Source of the DNA: Syntrophotalea acetylenivorans
GTDB lineage: Bacteria > Desulfobacterota > Desulfuromonadia > Desulfuromonadales > Syntrophotaleaceae
Reading direction: 5' to 3'
DNA length: 64,000 bases
Assembly: GCF_001887775.1 (NCBI RefSeq)
Contig: NZ_CP015519.1
Coordinates: forward strand, 186,001 to 250,000
This document shows positions 1 to 8,456 of the stretch, piece by piece (within the stretch, counting starts at the first letter, position 1; the number at the start of each line of letters is the position of its first letter). The notes under the pieces are model-generated. The model saw only the letters and a list, made by a program, of their open reading frames with translations. It ran no database searches and was not told the origin of the DNA. The translations under genes were made by a program, and so were the position numbers.

Positions 1-1454
1 TGGAAAAAACTAATAAAAAGAACCCCTTAGAGGGGATCACTAAGGAAAAGACGCAGGAATTGGTGGAGAAAACCCTCGACCTTTACACAGAAAAAGCCCG
101 CGCAAAGCGTGCGCCCCATATGTCCGCCAACGATCCGGAAGATTCCGGCTGCGCGATTCGCTCCAACCGTAAGACCGTGCCCGGGGTCATGAGTGCCCGC
201 GGCTGCGCCTATGCCGGTGCCAAAGGGGTGGTTTGGGGTCCGATACGCGACATGGTTCACGTCTCCCACGGTCCTATCGGCTGCGGTTACTACAGCTGGG
301 GTACCCGCCGTAACCTGGTTGACGGCACTATGGGCGTTGACGTCTTTAGCGCCATGCAGTTTACCTCCGATTTCCAGGAGCGGGATATCGTCTATGGCGG
401 CGACGAGAAGCTTAGGAAGATCTGTGACGAAGCCAAGGAACTGTTCCCCTTGACCAAGGGCATCTCGATTCTTTCTGAGTGTCCGGTCGGCCTCATCGGT
501 GACGACATCAACGCCGTGGCCAAGAATGCTGCCAAGGATCTGGAGATTCCGGTGGTGCCCTGTAACTGCGAAGGTTTCCGCGGCGTCAGCCAGTCTCTTG
601 GCCATCACATCTCAAACGACACCATCCGCGACCACATCATCGGCACCCGCGAGTTTGCCGAACCGATCGGTGACTACGACATCGCCCTGATCGGTGACTA
701 CAATATCGGCGGTGACGCCTGGGCCTCGAAAAAAATCCTTGAGGAAATGGGGCTTAACGTCAAGGCCATTTGGACCGGCGACGGCCAGATCGAGCATATC
801 GCCGCCACCCATCAGGTAAAACTCAACCTCATCCACTGCTATCGGTCCATGAACTACATGGCCAAGGTTATGGAAGAGAAATACGGTATCCCCTGGATGG
901 AATTCAACTTCTTCGGCCCGACTCAGATCGCCAAGAGTTTGCGGGAAATCGCGGCTCAGTTCGATGACAAGATCAAGGAGAACGCCGAGAAGGTTATCGC
1001 CAAGTACACCGAGCCAATGCAGAAGGTCATTGATGAGTATCGTCCCCGCCTCGAAGGCAAGACCGTCATGGTCTTCGTCGGCGGCCTGCGACCCCGTCAT
1101 ACCATCGGCGCCTACGAGGATCTCGGCATGAAGGTCATCGCTTCCGGTTACGAATTCGCCCATACCGATGACTACGATCGGACTTATCCGGAAATGGACA
1201 AGGGCACCCTGGTGTTTGACGATGCTTCCGAGATCGAACTGGAGAAGTGGGTTGAGGCCATGCGCCCCGACCTGGTCGCCAGTGGTGTTAAGGAAAAGTA
1301 TGTCTTCCAGAAGGCCGGCGTTCCTTTCCGCCAGATGCACAGCTGGGATTACTCCGGCCCTTACCATGCCTACGACGGTTTCCCCATCTTCGCTCGGGAT
1401 ATCGATATGGCCATCAACAGCCCGACCTGGGGTTTGGTCAAGGCACCCTTTTAA
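1..1454 (+). CDS. nifD: Nitrogenase MoFe protein alpha subunit NifD (first base of start codon outside window)
   Basis: Alpha subunit of dinitrogenase; holds FeMo-co and shares the P-cluster with NifK. The window opens with TG GAA AAA, so the ATG is almost certainly complete apart from its A, giving about 484 residues. Numbering from that Met, the P-cluster cysteines are C69 (GCAYAG), C95 (GCGYY) and C161 (SECPVG), and the FeMo-co ligands are C280 (HCYRSMNY) and H447 (QMHSWDY). All expected ligands are present and the length fits the family. nifK follows after 76 bp. nifH would normally lie just upstream and is not visible. An internal TTG at 60 is in frame, but the residues before it read as normal NifD N-terminus. 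Confidence 0.97.
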   Translation, partial: EKTNKKNPLEGITKEKTQELVEKTLDLYTEKARAKRAPHMSANDPEDSGCAIRSNRKTVPGVMSARGCAYAGAKGVVWGPIRDMVHVSHGPIGCGYYSWGTRRNLVDGTMGVDVFSAMQFTSDFQERDIVYGGDEKLRKICDEAKELFPLTKGISILSECPVGLIGDDINAVAKNAAKDLEIPVVPCNCEGFRGVSQSLGHHISNDTIRDHIIGTREFAEPIGDYDIALIGDYNIGGDAWASKKILEEMGLNVKAIWTGDGQIEHIAATHQVKLNLIHCYRSMNYMAKVMEEKYGIPWMEFNFFGPTQIAKSLREIAAQFDDKIKENAEKVIAKYTEPMQKVIDEYRPRLEGKTVMVFVGGLRPRHTIGAYEDLGMKVIASGYEFAHTDDYDRTYPEMDKGTLVFDDASEIELEKWVEAMRPDLVASGVKEKYVFQKAGVPFRQMHSWDYSGPYHAYDGFPIFARDIDMAINSPTWGLVKAPF

Positions 1455-1530
1455 AACATAAACAGGAGAGGGAAGGGAGCGGCAATCGGCTCCCCACTAA
1501 CCAGGCCTCACTTGATATAGGAGTTTCGTC

Positions 1531-2994
1531 ATGAGTGAACAGTGCGCAGTAAAAAAAGTTACCGAGATCACCACTGAAGAGGTGGAACGGATCAAGGAAT
1601 GGATCAACACCGAAGAATATAAAGAGAAGAACATGGCCCGCGAAGGGCTGGTTATCAACCCGGCCCATGCTTGTCAGCCTTTAGGTGCCCAGCTGGTCGC
1701 CCACGGTTTCGAAGGCACTCTGCCCTTCGTCCACGGTTCTCAGGGTTGCGCGTCCTACTACCGCAGTGCCTTCAACCGTCACTTCCGCGAGCCGGCTCCG
1801 GCCGTTTCCGATGCCATGACCGAAGACGGCGCGGTGTTCGGCGGCCAGAACAACCTTTTCGAAGGGCTGGAAAACGCCTACACCCTGTACCATCCGAAGA
1901 TGATCGCGGTCTTCACCTCCTGCATGCCGGAGGTTATCGGCGACGACCTGACCGCCTTTATCCAGAATGCCCGTAATGAAGGACATATCCCCGCGGATTT
2001 CCCGGTGCCTTACGCCAACACCCCGAGCTTCAACGGCACCCATATTCACGGTTACGACCCGATGCTCAAGTCGATTCTCAATACCCTGGGTGGTGACAAG
2101 AAGGTCGAGGGCAAGGACAACGGCAGTCTTAACCTGATTCCCGGTTTCGACGCCTGCACCGGCAACTACCGAGAGTACAAGCGCTACATGAAGGCCTTTG
2201 ATATCCCCTGCACCCTGATGGCGGACATCTCCGACTCCTTCGACTCGCCTCTGACCGGTACTTATAATCCTTATCCGGGCGGTACTCCGCTGGAAGATGC
2301 GGCCGACGCCCTGAATGCTCACGCCACCATCGCTTTGCAGCAGTACTCCACCAAGGAGACTATGAAGTGGTTCAGCGCCAATACCGATGCACCGGTGGAA
2401 ACCCTGCCTATGCCTATCGGTGTTAAGAAGACCGATGAACTGCTGATGAAGATCTCCGAGCTGTTCGACAAGCCGGTACCCCAGGAACTCATAGACGAGC
2501 GCGGCCGGGCGGTTGATGCCATGACAGATGCTCATCAGTATCTGCACAACAAGAAGTTCGCCATCTACGGTGACCCCGACTGGCTGCTTGGCGTCGTCTC
2601 TTTCTTGCTGGAGATGGGCGCTCGTCCTTACCACATCCTCTGCAGCCGCTCGAACAAGAAGTTCAAAAAGACGATGCAGGAGCTGCTCGATACCTCTCCC
2701 TACGGTGCCGATTGCAACATCTGGATCAACAAGGACCTGTGGCATCTGCGCAGCCTGTGTGCCACCGACCCCGTCGATGCCCTGATCGGAGACGCCCACG
2801 GCAAGTTTATCACCCGCGATCTCGGTATTCCTCTGATCCGGGCCGGTTTCCCGATCATGGACCGGGTCAACCTGCATCGTTATCCGACCATCGGCTACCA
2901 GGGGGCTATTAACCTGCTGACCTGGATCGCCAACACCTTCCTCGACCAGGTCGATGTAACCTGCGAGGATCGTAATTTCGAAATGATGCGCTAA
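1531..2994 (+). CDS. nifK: Nitrogenase MoFe protein beta subunit NifK
   Basis: Beta subunit of dinitrogenase, forming the alpha2-beta2 MoFe protein with NifD. P-cluster cysteines are visible at C48 (HACQPLGA), C73 (SQGCASYY) and C131 (TSCMPEVIGDD). At 487 residues it is the short form without the N-terminal extension of the Azotobacter protein (about 520), as is typical of anaerobes. The ATG at 1531 follows a weak ribosome site (AGGAGTTTCGTC). It lies 76 bp after nifD, clearly one transcription unit, and is followed by a strong hairpin at 3014-3044. Confidence 0.97.
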   Translation: MSEQCAVKKVTEITTEEVERIKEWINTEEYKEKNMAREGLVINPAHACQPLGAQLVAHGFEGTLPFVHGSQGCASYYRSAFNRHFREPAPAVSDAMTEDGAVFGGQNNLFEGLENAYTLYHPKMIAVFTSCMPEVIGDDLTAFIQNARNEGHIPADFPVPYANTPSFNGTHIHGYDPMLKSILNTLGGDKKVEGKDNGSLNLIPGFDACTGNYREYKRYMKAFDIPCTLMADISDSFDSPLTGTYNPYPGGTPLEDAADALNAHATIALQQYSTKETMKWFSANTDAPVETLPMPIGVKKTDELLMKISELFDKPVPQELIDERGRAVDAMTDAHQYLHNKKFAIYGDPDWLLGVVSFLLEMGARPYHILCSRSNKKFKKTMQELLDTSPYGADCNIWINKDLWHLRSLCATDPVDALIGDAHGKFITRDLGIPLIRAGFPIMDRVNLHRYPTIGYQGAINLLTWIANTFLDQVDVTCEDRNFEMMR

Positions 2995-3013
2995 TCACCA
3001 TGTGTTTCATGCA

Positions 3014-3044
3014 GGCAGGGGAGAGGAAGCATCTCTCCCCTGCC
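3014..3044 (+). other. Strong stem-loop after nifK
   Basis: Perfect 11-bp inverted repeat GGCAGGGGAGA / TCTCCCCTGCC with a short loop, starting about 20 bp after the nifK stop. There is no following T-run, so it is more likely a 3'-end stabilising or attenuating hairpin between nifDK and nifX than a classical terminator. Confidence 0.6.
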
Positions 3045-3177
3045 GGTGATTTACTATTAGCTGAACATTCATGAAGGGCACAGGCAGGGTCGGGACCTTC
3101 GACTCGCGGGAGGAAAGACCGTGGCATTGACACGACGACTGACCGTGGTGAACGAACCGGTCAAGAGAGGATTTACC

Positions 3178-3558
3178 ATGAAAGTAGCCTTCGCCAGCAG
3201 CGACAATAATCACATCGACCAGCATTTCGGCTGGGCGGAAAAATTTGCCATCTGGGATGTGCAGATGGACCAGGCACGTTTTGCCGGTATGGTGCAGGTA
3301 CAACCAGACGGAGCCGATTCAGAAGACAAGATCGCGGCTCGGCTTGGCGCTTTGAGCGACTGTGCCATCGTTTATGTTACTCAGATAGGCGGGCCGGCGG
3401 CCGCCAAATTGGTGGCGAATAAGATCCATCCGATCAAGAGTAAGGGCGAGGGCGAAGAGACAATTCAGGAGGTGGTTGAGAAACTGCAGCAGGTATTGCA
3501 GGGCAATCCTCCCCCCTGGCTGCGCAAGGCCATGCTCAAAGATGAGCGGCCTACGTAA
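3178..3558 (+). CDS. nifX: NifX/NifB-C family FeMo-co biosynthesis protein
   Basis: 126-residue single-domain protein of the dinitrogenase iron-molybdenum cofactor biosynthesis family (NifX, NafY core, NifB C-terminus). It begins MKVAFASSDNN and has the diagnostic DQHFGWAEKFAIWD segment, then an ACxxVYVTQIGG-like strand (CAIVYVTQIGGPAA) and a C-terminal helix. Members bind NifB-co or FeMo-co and shuttle it between NifB, NifEN and apo-NifDK. The start at 3178 is chosen because AAGAGAGGA precedes it; an upstream in-frame GTG at 3121 would add 19 unrelated residues. It follows nifK and precedes fdxB. A paralogue lies at 4055. Confidence 0.88.
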   Translation: MKVAFASSDNNHIDQHFGWAEKFAIWDVQMDQARFAGMVQVQPDGADSEDKIAARLGALSDCAIVYVTQIGGPAAAKLVANKIHPIKSKGEGEETIQEVVEKLQQVLQGNPPPWLRKAMLKDERPT

Positions 3559-3580
3559 TTTTTATTCGATAATTGATGAT

Positions 3581-3663
3581 CCGTCGCAAGAATGTCAGGT
3601 TTGTTTATGGACTGCACTGACCCCCCAAAGTTCCCCAGCTTTCTGACGAATATTTTGCGACGG
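3581..3663. repeat. Inverted repeat between nifX and fdxB
   Basis: CCGTCGCAA (3581-3589) is repeated inverted as TTGCGACGG (3655-3663), with further partial symmetry inside (TGTCAG / CTGACG). The 83-bp unit could be a long hairpin or a degenerate miniature element. It shares the GTCGCAA core with the GATGGCGTCGCAAA repeats elsewhere in the window, but the relationship is not certain. No coding sequence was seen in it. Confidence 0.45.
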
Positions 3664-3734
3664 CCTGATAGAACCAGTAGGAAGAATTAATCCCGTAAGC
3701 TACCAATCGAAAGATCGCACAAGGAGAGATGATA

Positions 3735-3998
3735 ATGGCTTATTACACCGCTAAAACCAAAGACGGCAGTGAATGGACCCCGACCTTCGCCGAGTCCATC
3801 GACGAAGAAAAATGTATCGGCTGCGGACGCTGTTACAAGGCCTGCTCACGCAAGGTCCTTGGCTTCAAGGAAATTGACGAAGAGGATTCAGCGCGCATGT
3901 TCATGTTTGTAGAGAATGACGGAAACTGTATCGGTTGCGCTGCCTGCGGCGTGACTTGTCCGAAAAAAGCTTTCTCTTTCAAACCCCTGGAAGCTTGA
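3735..3998 (+). CDS. fdxB: Nif-specific 2[4Fe-4S] ferredoxin (ferredoxin III, FdxB type)
   Basis: 87-residue ferredoxin with two cluster motifs: CIGCGRCYKAC near residue 28 and CIGCAACGVTCP near residue 65. The fused layout, with a short acidic insertion between motifs (EIDEEDSARMF), matches nif-associated ferredoxin III, proposed to supply electrons to nitrogenase or to cofactor biosynthesis. The ATG at 3735 is preferred over 3729 because AAGGAG is then correctly spaced. It sits between two nifX-type genes. Confidence 0.9.
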   Translation: MAYYTAKTKDGSEWTPTFAESIDEEKCIGCGRCYKACSRKVLGFKEIDEEDSARMFMFVENDGNCIGCAACGVTCPKKAFSFKPLEA

Positions 3999-4054
3999 TC
4001 CGCATTTGACCGGCACCTTCCTCGGGCGGTGCCGGCAGCAGAAAGGAGTCGCTG

Positions 4055-4399
4055 ATGCTTATCGCCGTTGCCACCAGTTCAGGCCAGGAAGTCGATCTCC
4101 ATTTTGGCAAGACCTCGATCTTCACCCTGTTCGATGTTACAGAACAGTCGGTCTGCCGTCTTAATGAGGTCGAGGTAGCGCAATATTGCACCAGCGACCC
4201 CAATCACACCGAACACGAGCAGCGTTTTTCCGCGATTGCAAAATGTCTCGATGGCTGTCGGGCTGTAGTCTGTGTGCAGATCGGTGATCTGCCGCGCATG
4301 TCCCTGGCCGAGGCAGGAATTCAGGCCTTTACCGCTCAGGGCCCGGTGGAAGATGCGTTGCACAACGCTTTTGTATTGCTTTCCGCGGGGGGATGTTGA
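4055..4399 (+). CDS. Second NifX/NafY-type cofactor-binding protein
   Basis: 114-residue protein of the same family as the product at 3178: MLIAVATSSGQEVDLHFGKTSIFTLFDV at the N-terminus, a cysteine-bearing central part (YCTSDP, KCLDGCRAVVCVQIG) and a helical end. Family knowledge suggests binding of NifB-co, FeMo-co or another Fe-S precursor. It has more cysteines (five near the middle and one near the C-terminus) than the first copy, and the conserved DLHFGK histidine. AGAAAGGAG lies just before the ATG. It closes the nifDK unit: a perfect terminator follows at 4471. Which paralogue performs the NifX role cannot be told from sequence. Confidence 0.85.
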   Translation: MLIAVATSSGQEVDLHFGKTSIFTLFDVTEQSVCRLNEVEVAQYCTSDPNHTEHEQRFSAIAKCLDGCRAVVCVQIGDLPRMSLAEAGIQAFTAQGPVEDALHNAFVLLSAGGC

Positions 4400-4470
4400 C
4401 GGGCTCCTGTGGGAGGAGCTCGGCCGGTGCGAAAAAAGTAACCTTTCGGATCTGCAATTGCTAACGGCAT

Positions 4471-4510
4471 GGGCAGATAGACCTCCAAAAGAGGCTATCT
4501 GCCCTTTTTT
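4471..4510 (+). terminator. Intrinsic terminator ending the nifDK...nifX-like unit
   Basis: GGGCAGATAG / CTATCTGCCC 10-bp stem extended inside by CCTC/GAGG around a CAAAA loop, followed directly by six T residues. It separates the upstream unit from the nifB sigma-54 promoter 16 bp downstream. Confidence 0.9.
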
Positions 4511-4525
4511 ATGCCGTTTTAGAGC

Positions 4526-4541
4526 TGGCACGGGCTATGCA
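4526..4541 (+). promoter_or_regulatory. Sigma-54 promoter for nifB
   Basis: TGGCACGGGCTATGCA carries the -24 GG and -12 GC dinucleotides at the required 10-bp separation (consensus TGGCACG-N4-TTGCW; one mismatch in the -12 box). Predicted transcription start is near 4553, giving a leader of about 220 nt that includes the hairpin element at 4677. No enhancer site could be assigned. Confidence 0.85.
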
Positions 4542-4676
4542 ATAAAGACTATCAACAACAGGCGTCAGTCAGATTTCGAAAAAGCTCGCTCCTTTCCATG
4601 GGGTTGGAGGCTGTCTGGTCTCCAACCCACTTTTTCGATTTTTTAAGACCGGCTGAACGCTAATCTGGAATTGACA

Positions 4677-4746
4677 GGCACAACGGAGTGCTGCGAATAA
4701 TAATGGCAATGAAGCCCCTCAGGGATATCCCTGCGGGGCTTTTCTA
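4677..4746 (+). promoter_or_regulatory. ANTAR-type antitermination element in the nifB leader
   Basis: Hairpin 1: GGCAC (4677-4681), hexaloop AACGGA, GTGCT. Hairpin 2: GGC (4705-4707), hexaloop AATGAA, GCC. Both loops have A at position 1 and G at position 4, the known ANTAR target signature. The 3' arm of hairpin 2 is part of the 5' arm of an intrinsic terminator: AAGCCCC (4712-4718) with GGGGCTT (4735-4741), inner palindrome CAGGGATATCCCTG, then a T-rich tail. Hairpin 2 and the terminator are therefore mutually exclusive. Known biology: Geobacter sulfurreducens controls nif genes with the ANTAR response regulator GnfR. No ANTAR protein gene is in this window. Confidence 0.85.
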
Positions 4747-4775
4747 TTTTTTAGCCCTAAGAAAGGAGTACAACC

Positions 4776-5690
4776 ATGTCAGCAAGCAGTTGCTCCCGTT
4801 CCAGCAATCAGGCAGGTCACCCCAACAATCAGTCGGGCCATCCCTGCTTTGGAGGTGATCATCAGAAGGCAGGCCGTATTCATCTGCCTGTAGCGCCCGG
4901 CTGCAATATCAAGTGCGGCTTCTGCGAGCGTAAGTTCGATTGCGCTAACGAAAATCGTCCAGGTGTTACCAGTCGTGTGCTGTCTCCGACCGAAGCCCTT
5001 GATCGACTGCGGCTGGTCATGAGCCACCCTGTCGGAGGCAAAAACATGCGAGTTGTGGGGATTGCCGGCCCCGGCGATCCACTGGCCAACGAGAATACTT
5101 TTGAGACTTTTCGTCTGGTGAAAAAGCACTTTCCGCATTTAATGCTGTGCCTGTCCACCAACGGCATGCTGCTGCCTGAGCGCATCGACGAACTCAAGGA
5201 ACTAGGAGTGCATAGCGTTACAGTAACTATCAATGCCTTGACTCCGGAGGTAGGCGCCAAGGTTTACGAGTGGGTGCGGGCGGATGGTCAGCGCTATAAC
5301 GGCGAAGCTGGCGCCAAGCTTCTCCTCGCGCGGCAGATGGCAGGGGTTGAAGCGGCGGTGGCCGCCGACATGCTGGTCAAGATAAATACCGTCTACATCC
5401 CCGGAATCAACGACCACGAAACCCTGCCGTTGGCGGTGGCGGTCCGCAAACTGGGCGCCAGCATGATGAATATTCTGCCGTTAATTCCCCAGGGGATATT
5501 CCATGACCGGGAGCGTCCTACGGATTTGGTCATGGATTTGGTGCGCAACCAGGCGGAATCAATTTTGACTCAGGCCCGCCACTGTGGCCAGTGCCGCGCC
5601 GATGCAGCTGGGCTGATTGGTGAGGATATTGATCTGTGTTCTTTGAAGAAGCCATCGGAAGTTTCCGGACGTCTGACCTGCACCGGTTAA
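4776..5690 (+). CDS. nifB: NifB, radical-SAM FeMo-cofactor core synthase (short form)
   Basis: Radical SAM enzyme that fuses Fe-S units and inserts carbide to make NifB-co, the first committed FeMo-co precursor. The SAM-cluster motif CNIKCGFC is at residues 43-50, followed by ERKFDCANENRPGVTSRVLSP, typical of NifB. GIAGPGDPLAN and LCLSTNGMLLP are conserved barrel strands, and the CGQCRADAAG cysteines near the C-terminus are present. At 304 residues it lacks the C-terminal NifX domain of many proteobacterial NifBs; the two stand-alone NifX-type proteins upstream may serve that function. The start follows AAAGGAG. Expression should depend on the sigma-54 promoter and antitermination element upstream. 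Confidence 0.96.
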   Translation: MSASSCSRSSNQAGHPNNQSGHPCFGGDHQKAGRIHLPVAPGCNIKCGFCERKFDCANENRPGVTSRVLSPTEALDRLRLVMSHPVGGKNMRVVGIAGPGDPLANENTFETFRLVKKHFPHLMLCLSTNGMLLPERIDELKELGVHSVTVTINALTPEVGAKVYEWVRADGQRYNGEAGAKLLLARQMAGVEAAVAADMLVKINTVYIPGINDHETLPLAVAVRKLGASMMNILPLIPQGIFHDRERPTDLVMDLVRNQAESILTQARHCGQCRADAAGLIGEDIDLCSLKKPSEVSGRLTCTG

Positions 5691-5747
5691 TCGGAATATT
5701 GACCGAATGATGAAGCGATTTTTGTCCGTAACCCTGTCGAGTTGATT

Positions 5748-6803
5748 ATGCACCTGGATGTCGATCTACATATGCGGTTGGGCTCTTTTGAGTTCGCCGC
5801 CGCCTTCTCTGTCGAAGGGCGCCGCACCGGGATTTTCGGTCCTTCCGGTAGCGGCAAGTCGACTTTGGTCAACTTGCTGGCCGGATTGCTGCCGCCCGAC
5901 GAGGGGTTGATTCGACTGGACGGGCGTGTTTTACACGACAGCCGCAGCCAAATCAGTCTGCCGCCAGAGCAGCGCCGGGTCGCAGTGGTGTTTCAACACG
6001 CTCATCTCTTTCCCCATCTCAATGTGCGGCGTAATTTGCTCTACGGTCATCGACGCTTGCCTCTGCAACGCCGCAAGTTGGCTCTTGCCGATGTCGCCAG
6101 TGCCCTGGATATCGAACATCTGCTTTCCCGTAGCGTTGCGGCCCTATCCGGTGGTGAGCGGCAGCGAATTGCCCTGGGCCGGGCCCTGCTGGCTGCTCCG
6201 GACTTATTGATTCTGGACGAACCTCTGAGTGCTCTAGATCACGGTCTTAAAGAACAGATCATCCCTTTTTTGCGCAAGACCCTGCGTCGCTTTGATATTC
6301 CTTATCTCTATATCTCCCATTCTCTGAGTGAGATGCGGTTGCTGACGGATCGAGTGCTGGTCTTTAAAAATGGCCGACTCAAGACCACCAGCGATGCGGA
6401 GAGTATGGCCAGAGAGCGCCTGGCCCATTGCGAATCGGGCTATCTCAATCATCTGCAATTAGGGGCTTCGCGAGAGGTTGGCGATCTACTGGCCTACCGT
6501 TGGGGAACTACCGAGCTGATCGTATCGAGCAAGGAATCGAGCGGCTCCGGACTGTTTGGGCTGGCAAGCAAGGATATTCTGTTATTCAAGCGTCATCCTC
6601 AGGCTTTATCGGCGCGCAACCTGTTGGAGGCGACCCTGGTCGAGCTGATTCCCTGTAACGGGAACGTCGGCGTGGTGCTCGACTGTGGCGGCCAGCGACT
6701 GGTAGCCCAGGTGGTACGGGAAGCCGCAGCGGAATTGGAACTAAAGGAAGGGGGCAAGGTTTTTGCCGCGATTAAAGCGGCAGCTTTTAGACGGCTGTTG
6801 TGA
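5748..6803 (+). CDS. modC: Molybdate ABC transporter ATPase ModC
   Basis: ATP-binding subunit of the molybdate importer. Walker A GPSGSGKS at residues 31-38, Q-loop VVFQHAHLFPHL, signature LSGGERQRIALGRAL, Walker B LLILDEPLSALD and the switch histidine (YLYISHS) are all present. The C-terminal third ends in a Mop/TOBE-like segment (LVELIPCNGNVGVVLDCGGQRLVAQV) expected to bind oxyanion. Length (351) is usual for ModC. ATG 5748 is chosen over the TTG at 5742. The gene begins 57 bp after nifB and is probably co-transcribed with it, linking Mo uptake to nif regulation. The order modC-modA-modB differs from the common modABC. Confidence 0.92.
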   Translation: MHLDVDLHMRLGSFEFAAAFSVEGRRTGIFGPSGSGKSTLVNLLAGLLPPDEGLIRLDGRVLHDSRSQISLPPEQRRVAVVFQHAHLFPHLNVRRNLLYGHRRLPLQRRKLALADVASALDIEHLLSRSVAALSGGERQRIALGRALLAAPDLLILDEPLSALDHGLKEQIIPFLRKTLRRFDIPYLYISHSLSEMRLLTDRVLVFKNGRLKTTSDAESMARERLAHCESGYLNHLQLGASREVGDLLAYRWGTTELIVSSKESSGSGLFGLASKDILLFKRHPQALSARNLLEATLVELIPCNGNVGVVLDCGGQRLVAQVVREAAAELELKEGGKVFAAIKAAAFRRLL

Positions 6804-6865
6804 AAGTTGTGGAAATAGTGACGATGCGCTCTGTTTCTTTCGCTTTAACCAGAAGGAGCTTCCAG

Positions 6866-7624
6866 ATGGATATCCGTAACATAACAACCCGTTTTCTTCT
6901 TCTACTGCTTTTGCTGTTTCCTTCGACTCTGTGGGCGGGCGAGTTGCGGCTTTCTGTTGCCGGCAGCATGATCGATGTGATCAAAGAAGTTGGAGCGGCA
7001 TTTACCGAAAAGCACCCGGAAGCCCGACTGTTGTCCAATTTTGCTTCCTCTGGAGCGTTGGCCAAGCAGCTTACTGCAGGAGCACCCGCCGATGTCTATA
7101 TTTCTGCGAATCCCAAGTGGATGGATTACGTGGTGGCTCAGGGCATCGTTCCGGCTGCCACGGTCGGTACCCTGGCTTACAATCGAATGGTGCTGGTGGG
7201 GCGTCCCAATCTCTCCATCGGTGCAATGAGTGATTTGAACGGGTTAGCGCGTATTGCGCTCGGCAGCCCGAAGAGTGTGCCGGCCGGCCGTTATGCCCAG
7301 CAGGCGCTTGCCAAGGCCGGACTCTATCAGTCGCTGCTGGCCGAGGGCAAGCTGATCATGGCCAAGGATGTACGCCAGGCGCTGCTTTATGCCGACCGCG
7401 GCGAGGTTGATGTCGCCTTTGTTTATGCTACCGACGCATTGTTGGCAGGGCAGGCGAAGATTCTGCTGGAGGTGCCGGCGGAGCTCTATCCGCGGGTGAG
7501 TTATCCGATGGGGTTGACGGTTGCCGGGGCGGACAAGGAAGAGGCGCTTGCTTTTATGGAGTTTTTAAAAGGCAAGGTAGCTAAAGAGATTTTTGTACGG
7601 CATGGGTTTGTTGTGGAGGAATAA
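6866..7624 (+). CDS. modA: Periplasmic molybdate-binding protein ModA
   Basis: Solute-binding component of the molybdate importer, 252 residues. A signal peptide is clear: MDIRNITTR, a run of leucines, then cleavage after LWAG. The mature protein has AGSMIDVIKEVG and SNFASSGALAKQLTAGAPADVYISAN, the serine-containing oxyanion-binding segments of ModA, plus a MAKDVRQALLYADRGEVDVAFVYATDA hinge region. The start at 6866 is chosen because AGAAGGAG precedes it and it gives a proper signal peptide; an in-frame GTG at 6800 overlapping modC would add 22 residues. It lies between modC and modB. Confidence 0.93.
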   Translation: MDIRNITTRFLLLLLLLFPSTLWAGELRLSVAGSMIDVIKEVGAAFTEKHPEARLLSNFASSGALAKQLTAGAPADVYISANPKWMDYVVAQGIVPAATVGTLAYNRMVLVGRPNLSIGAMSDLNGLARIALGSPKSVPAGRYAQQALAKAGLYQSLLAEGKLIMAKDVRQALLYADRGEVDVAFVYATDALLAGQAKILLEVPAELYPRVSYPMGLTVAGADKEEALAFMEFLKGKVAKEIFVRHGFVVEE

Positions 7625-7724
7625 GCTCCCTTGGTTCTCGCTGCAGCTTGCGTTCGTGACCCGCCGGTTCTGACTTTAAAAAGCATCCGTCTATAGCGGC
7701 ATCACTAAAAGGATATAGAAAAGA

Positions 7725-8435
7725 ATGCTCGATTTCTCCCCCAGCGATCTCCAAGCCCTATGGCTGTCTGCCCGGGTAGCCACCGTCGCCACTCTGGTCG
7801 CCCTGCCGGTCGGCTTCGGCCTCGCCTGGCTGCTGGTCTTCAGCCGCCTGCCGGGCAAGCCGCTGCTCGATGGCTTTATCAACCTGCCACTTGTGCTGCC
7901 GCCGGTGGTGGTCGGCTATCTGCTGCTTTTGCTTCTCGGCCGTCAGGCTTGGCTCGGTGCCCTACTCGACAACCTTGGGATCCAGATCGTCTTTACCTGG
8001 AAGGCGGCGGTAGTCGCCTCAGCGCTTATCGGCCTGCCGTTGATGGTGCGGGCCATTCGTCTTGGCATGGAGCAAATCGATCCCCATTTGCTACATGCCT
8101 CTCGCACTCTTGGAGCCGCCTGGCACGACACCCTGCTGACCGTCGTGCTGCCTCTGTCCTTGCCGTCGATGCTGGCTGGCGCGACCTTGGCCTTTGCCCG
8201 CAGTCTCGGTGAATTTGGCGCGACTATCATTCTGGCAGGCAATATTCCCGGCGTGACCCAGACCATTCCCCTGGCGATCTTCGACTATTCCAATTCACCG
8301 GGAGGCGAGACCCGTGCCCTGGCCCTGTGTCTGGTGGCTATCGTCCTGTCCTATGTGGTGTTGCTGTTCAGCGAGATGGCCTTACGTCATTTTCGTTACG
8401 GGCGGGTCCGCAGGGATTGCTGTTCCGGGCAGTGA
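7725..8435 (+). CDS. modB: Molybdate ABC transporter permease ModB
   Basis: Inner-membrane permease of the molybdate importer, 236 residues with about five membrane helices. The EAA loop that docks on ModC is ASRTLGAAWHDTLLTVVLPLS, and the ARSLGEFGATIILAGNIPGVTQTIPLAIF segment is highly typical of ModB. The start has AAAAGGATATAGAAAAGA upstream. The 100-bp gap after modA shows no promoter or terminator, so the three mod genes read as one unit. Confidence 0.94.
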   Translation: MLDFSPSDLQALWLSARVATVATLVALPVGFGLAWLLVFSRLPGKPLLDGFINLPLVLPPVVVGYLLLLLLGRQAWLGALLDNLGIQIVFTWKAAVVASALIGLPLMVRAIRLGMEQIDPHLLHASRTLGAAWHDTLLTVVLPLSLPSMLAGATLAFARSLGEFGATIILAGNIPGVTQTIPLAIFDYSNSPGGETRALALCLVAIVLSYVVLLFSEMALRHFRYGRVRRDCCSGQ

Positions 8436-8456
8436 CTCATCCTCAGGAGAATCTTC

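Noticed and set aside
1681-2877. 398-residue open frame antisense to nifK
   Set aside because: Shadow frame opposite a well-supported gene; amino-acid composition is unnatural and nifK explains the codon pattern.
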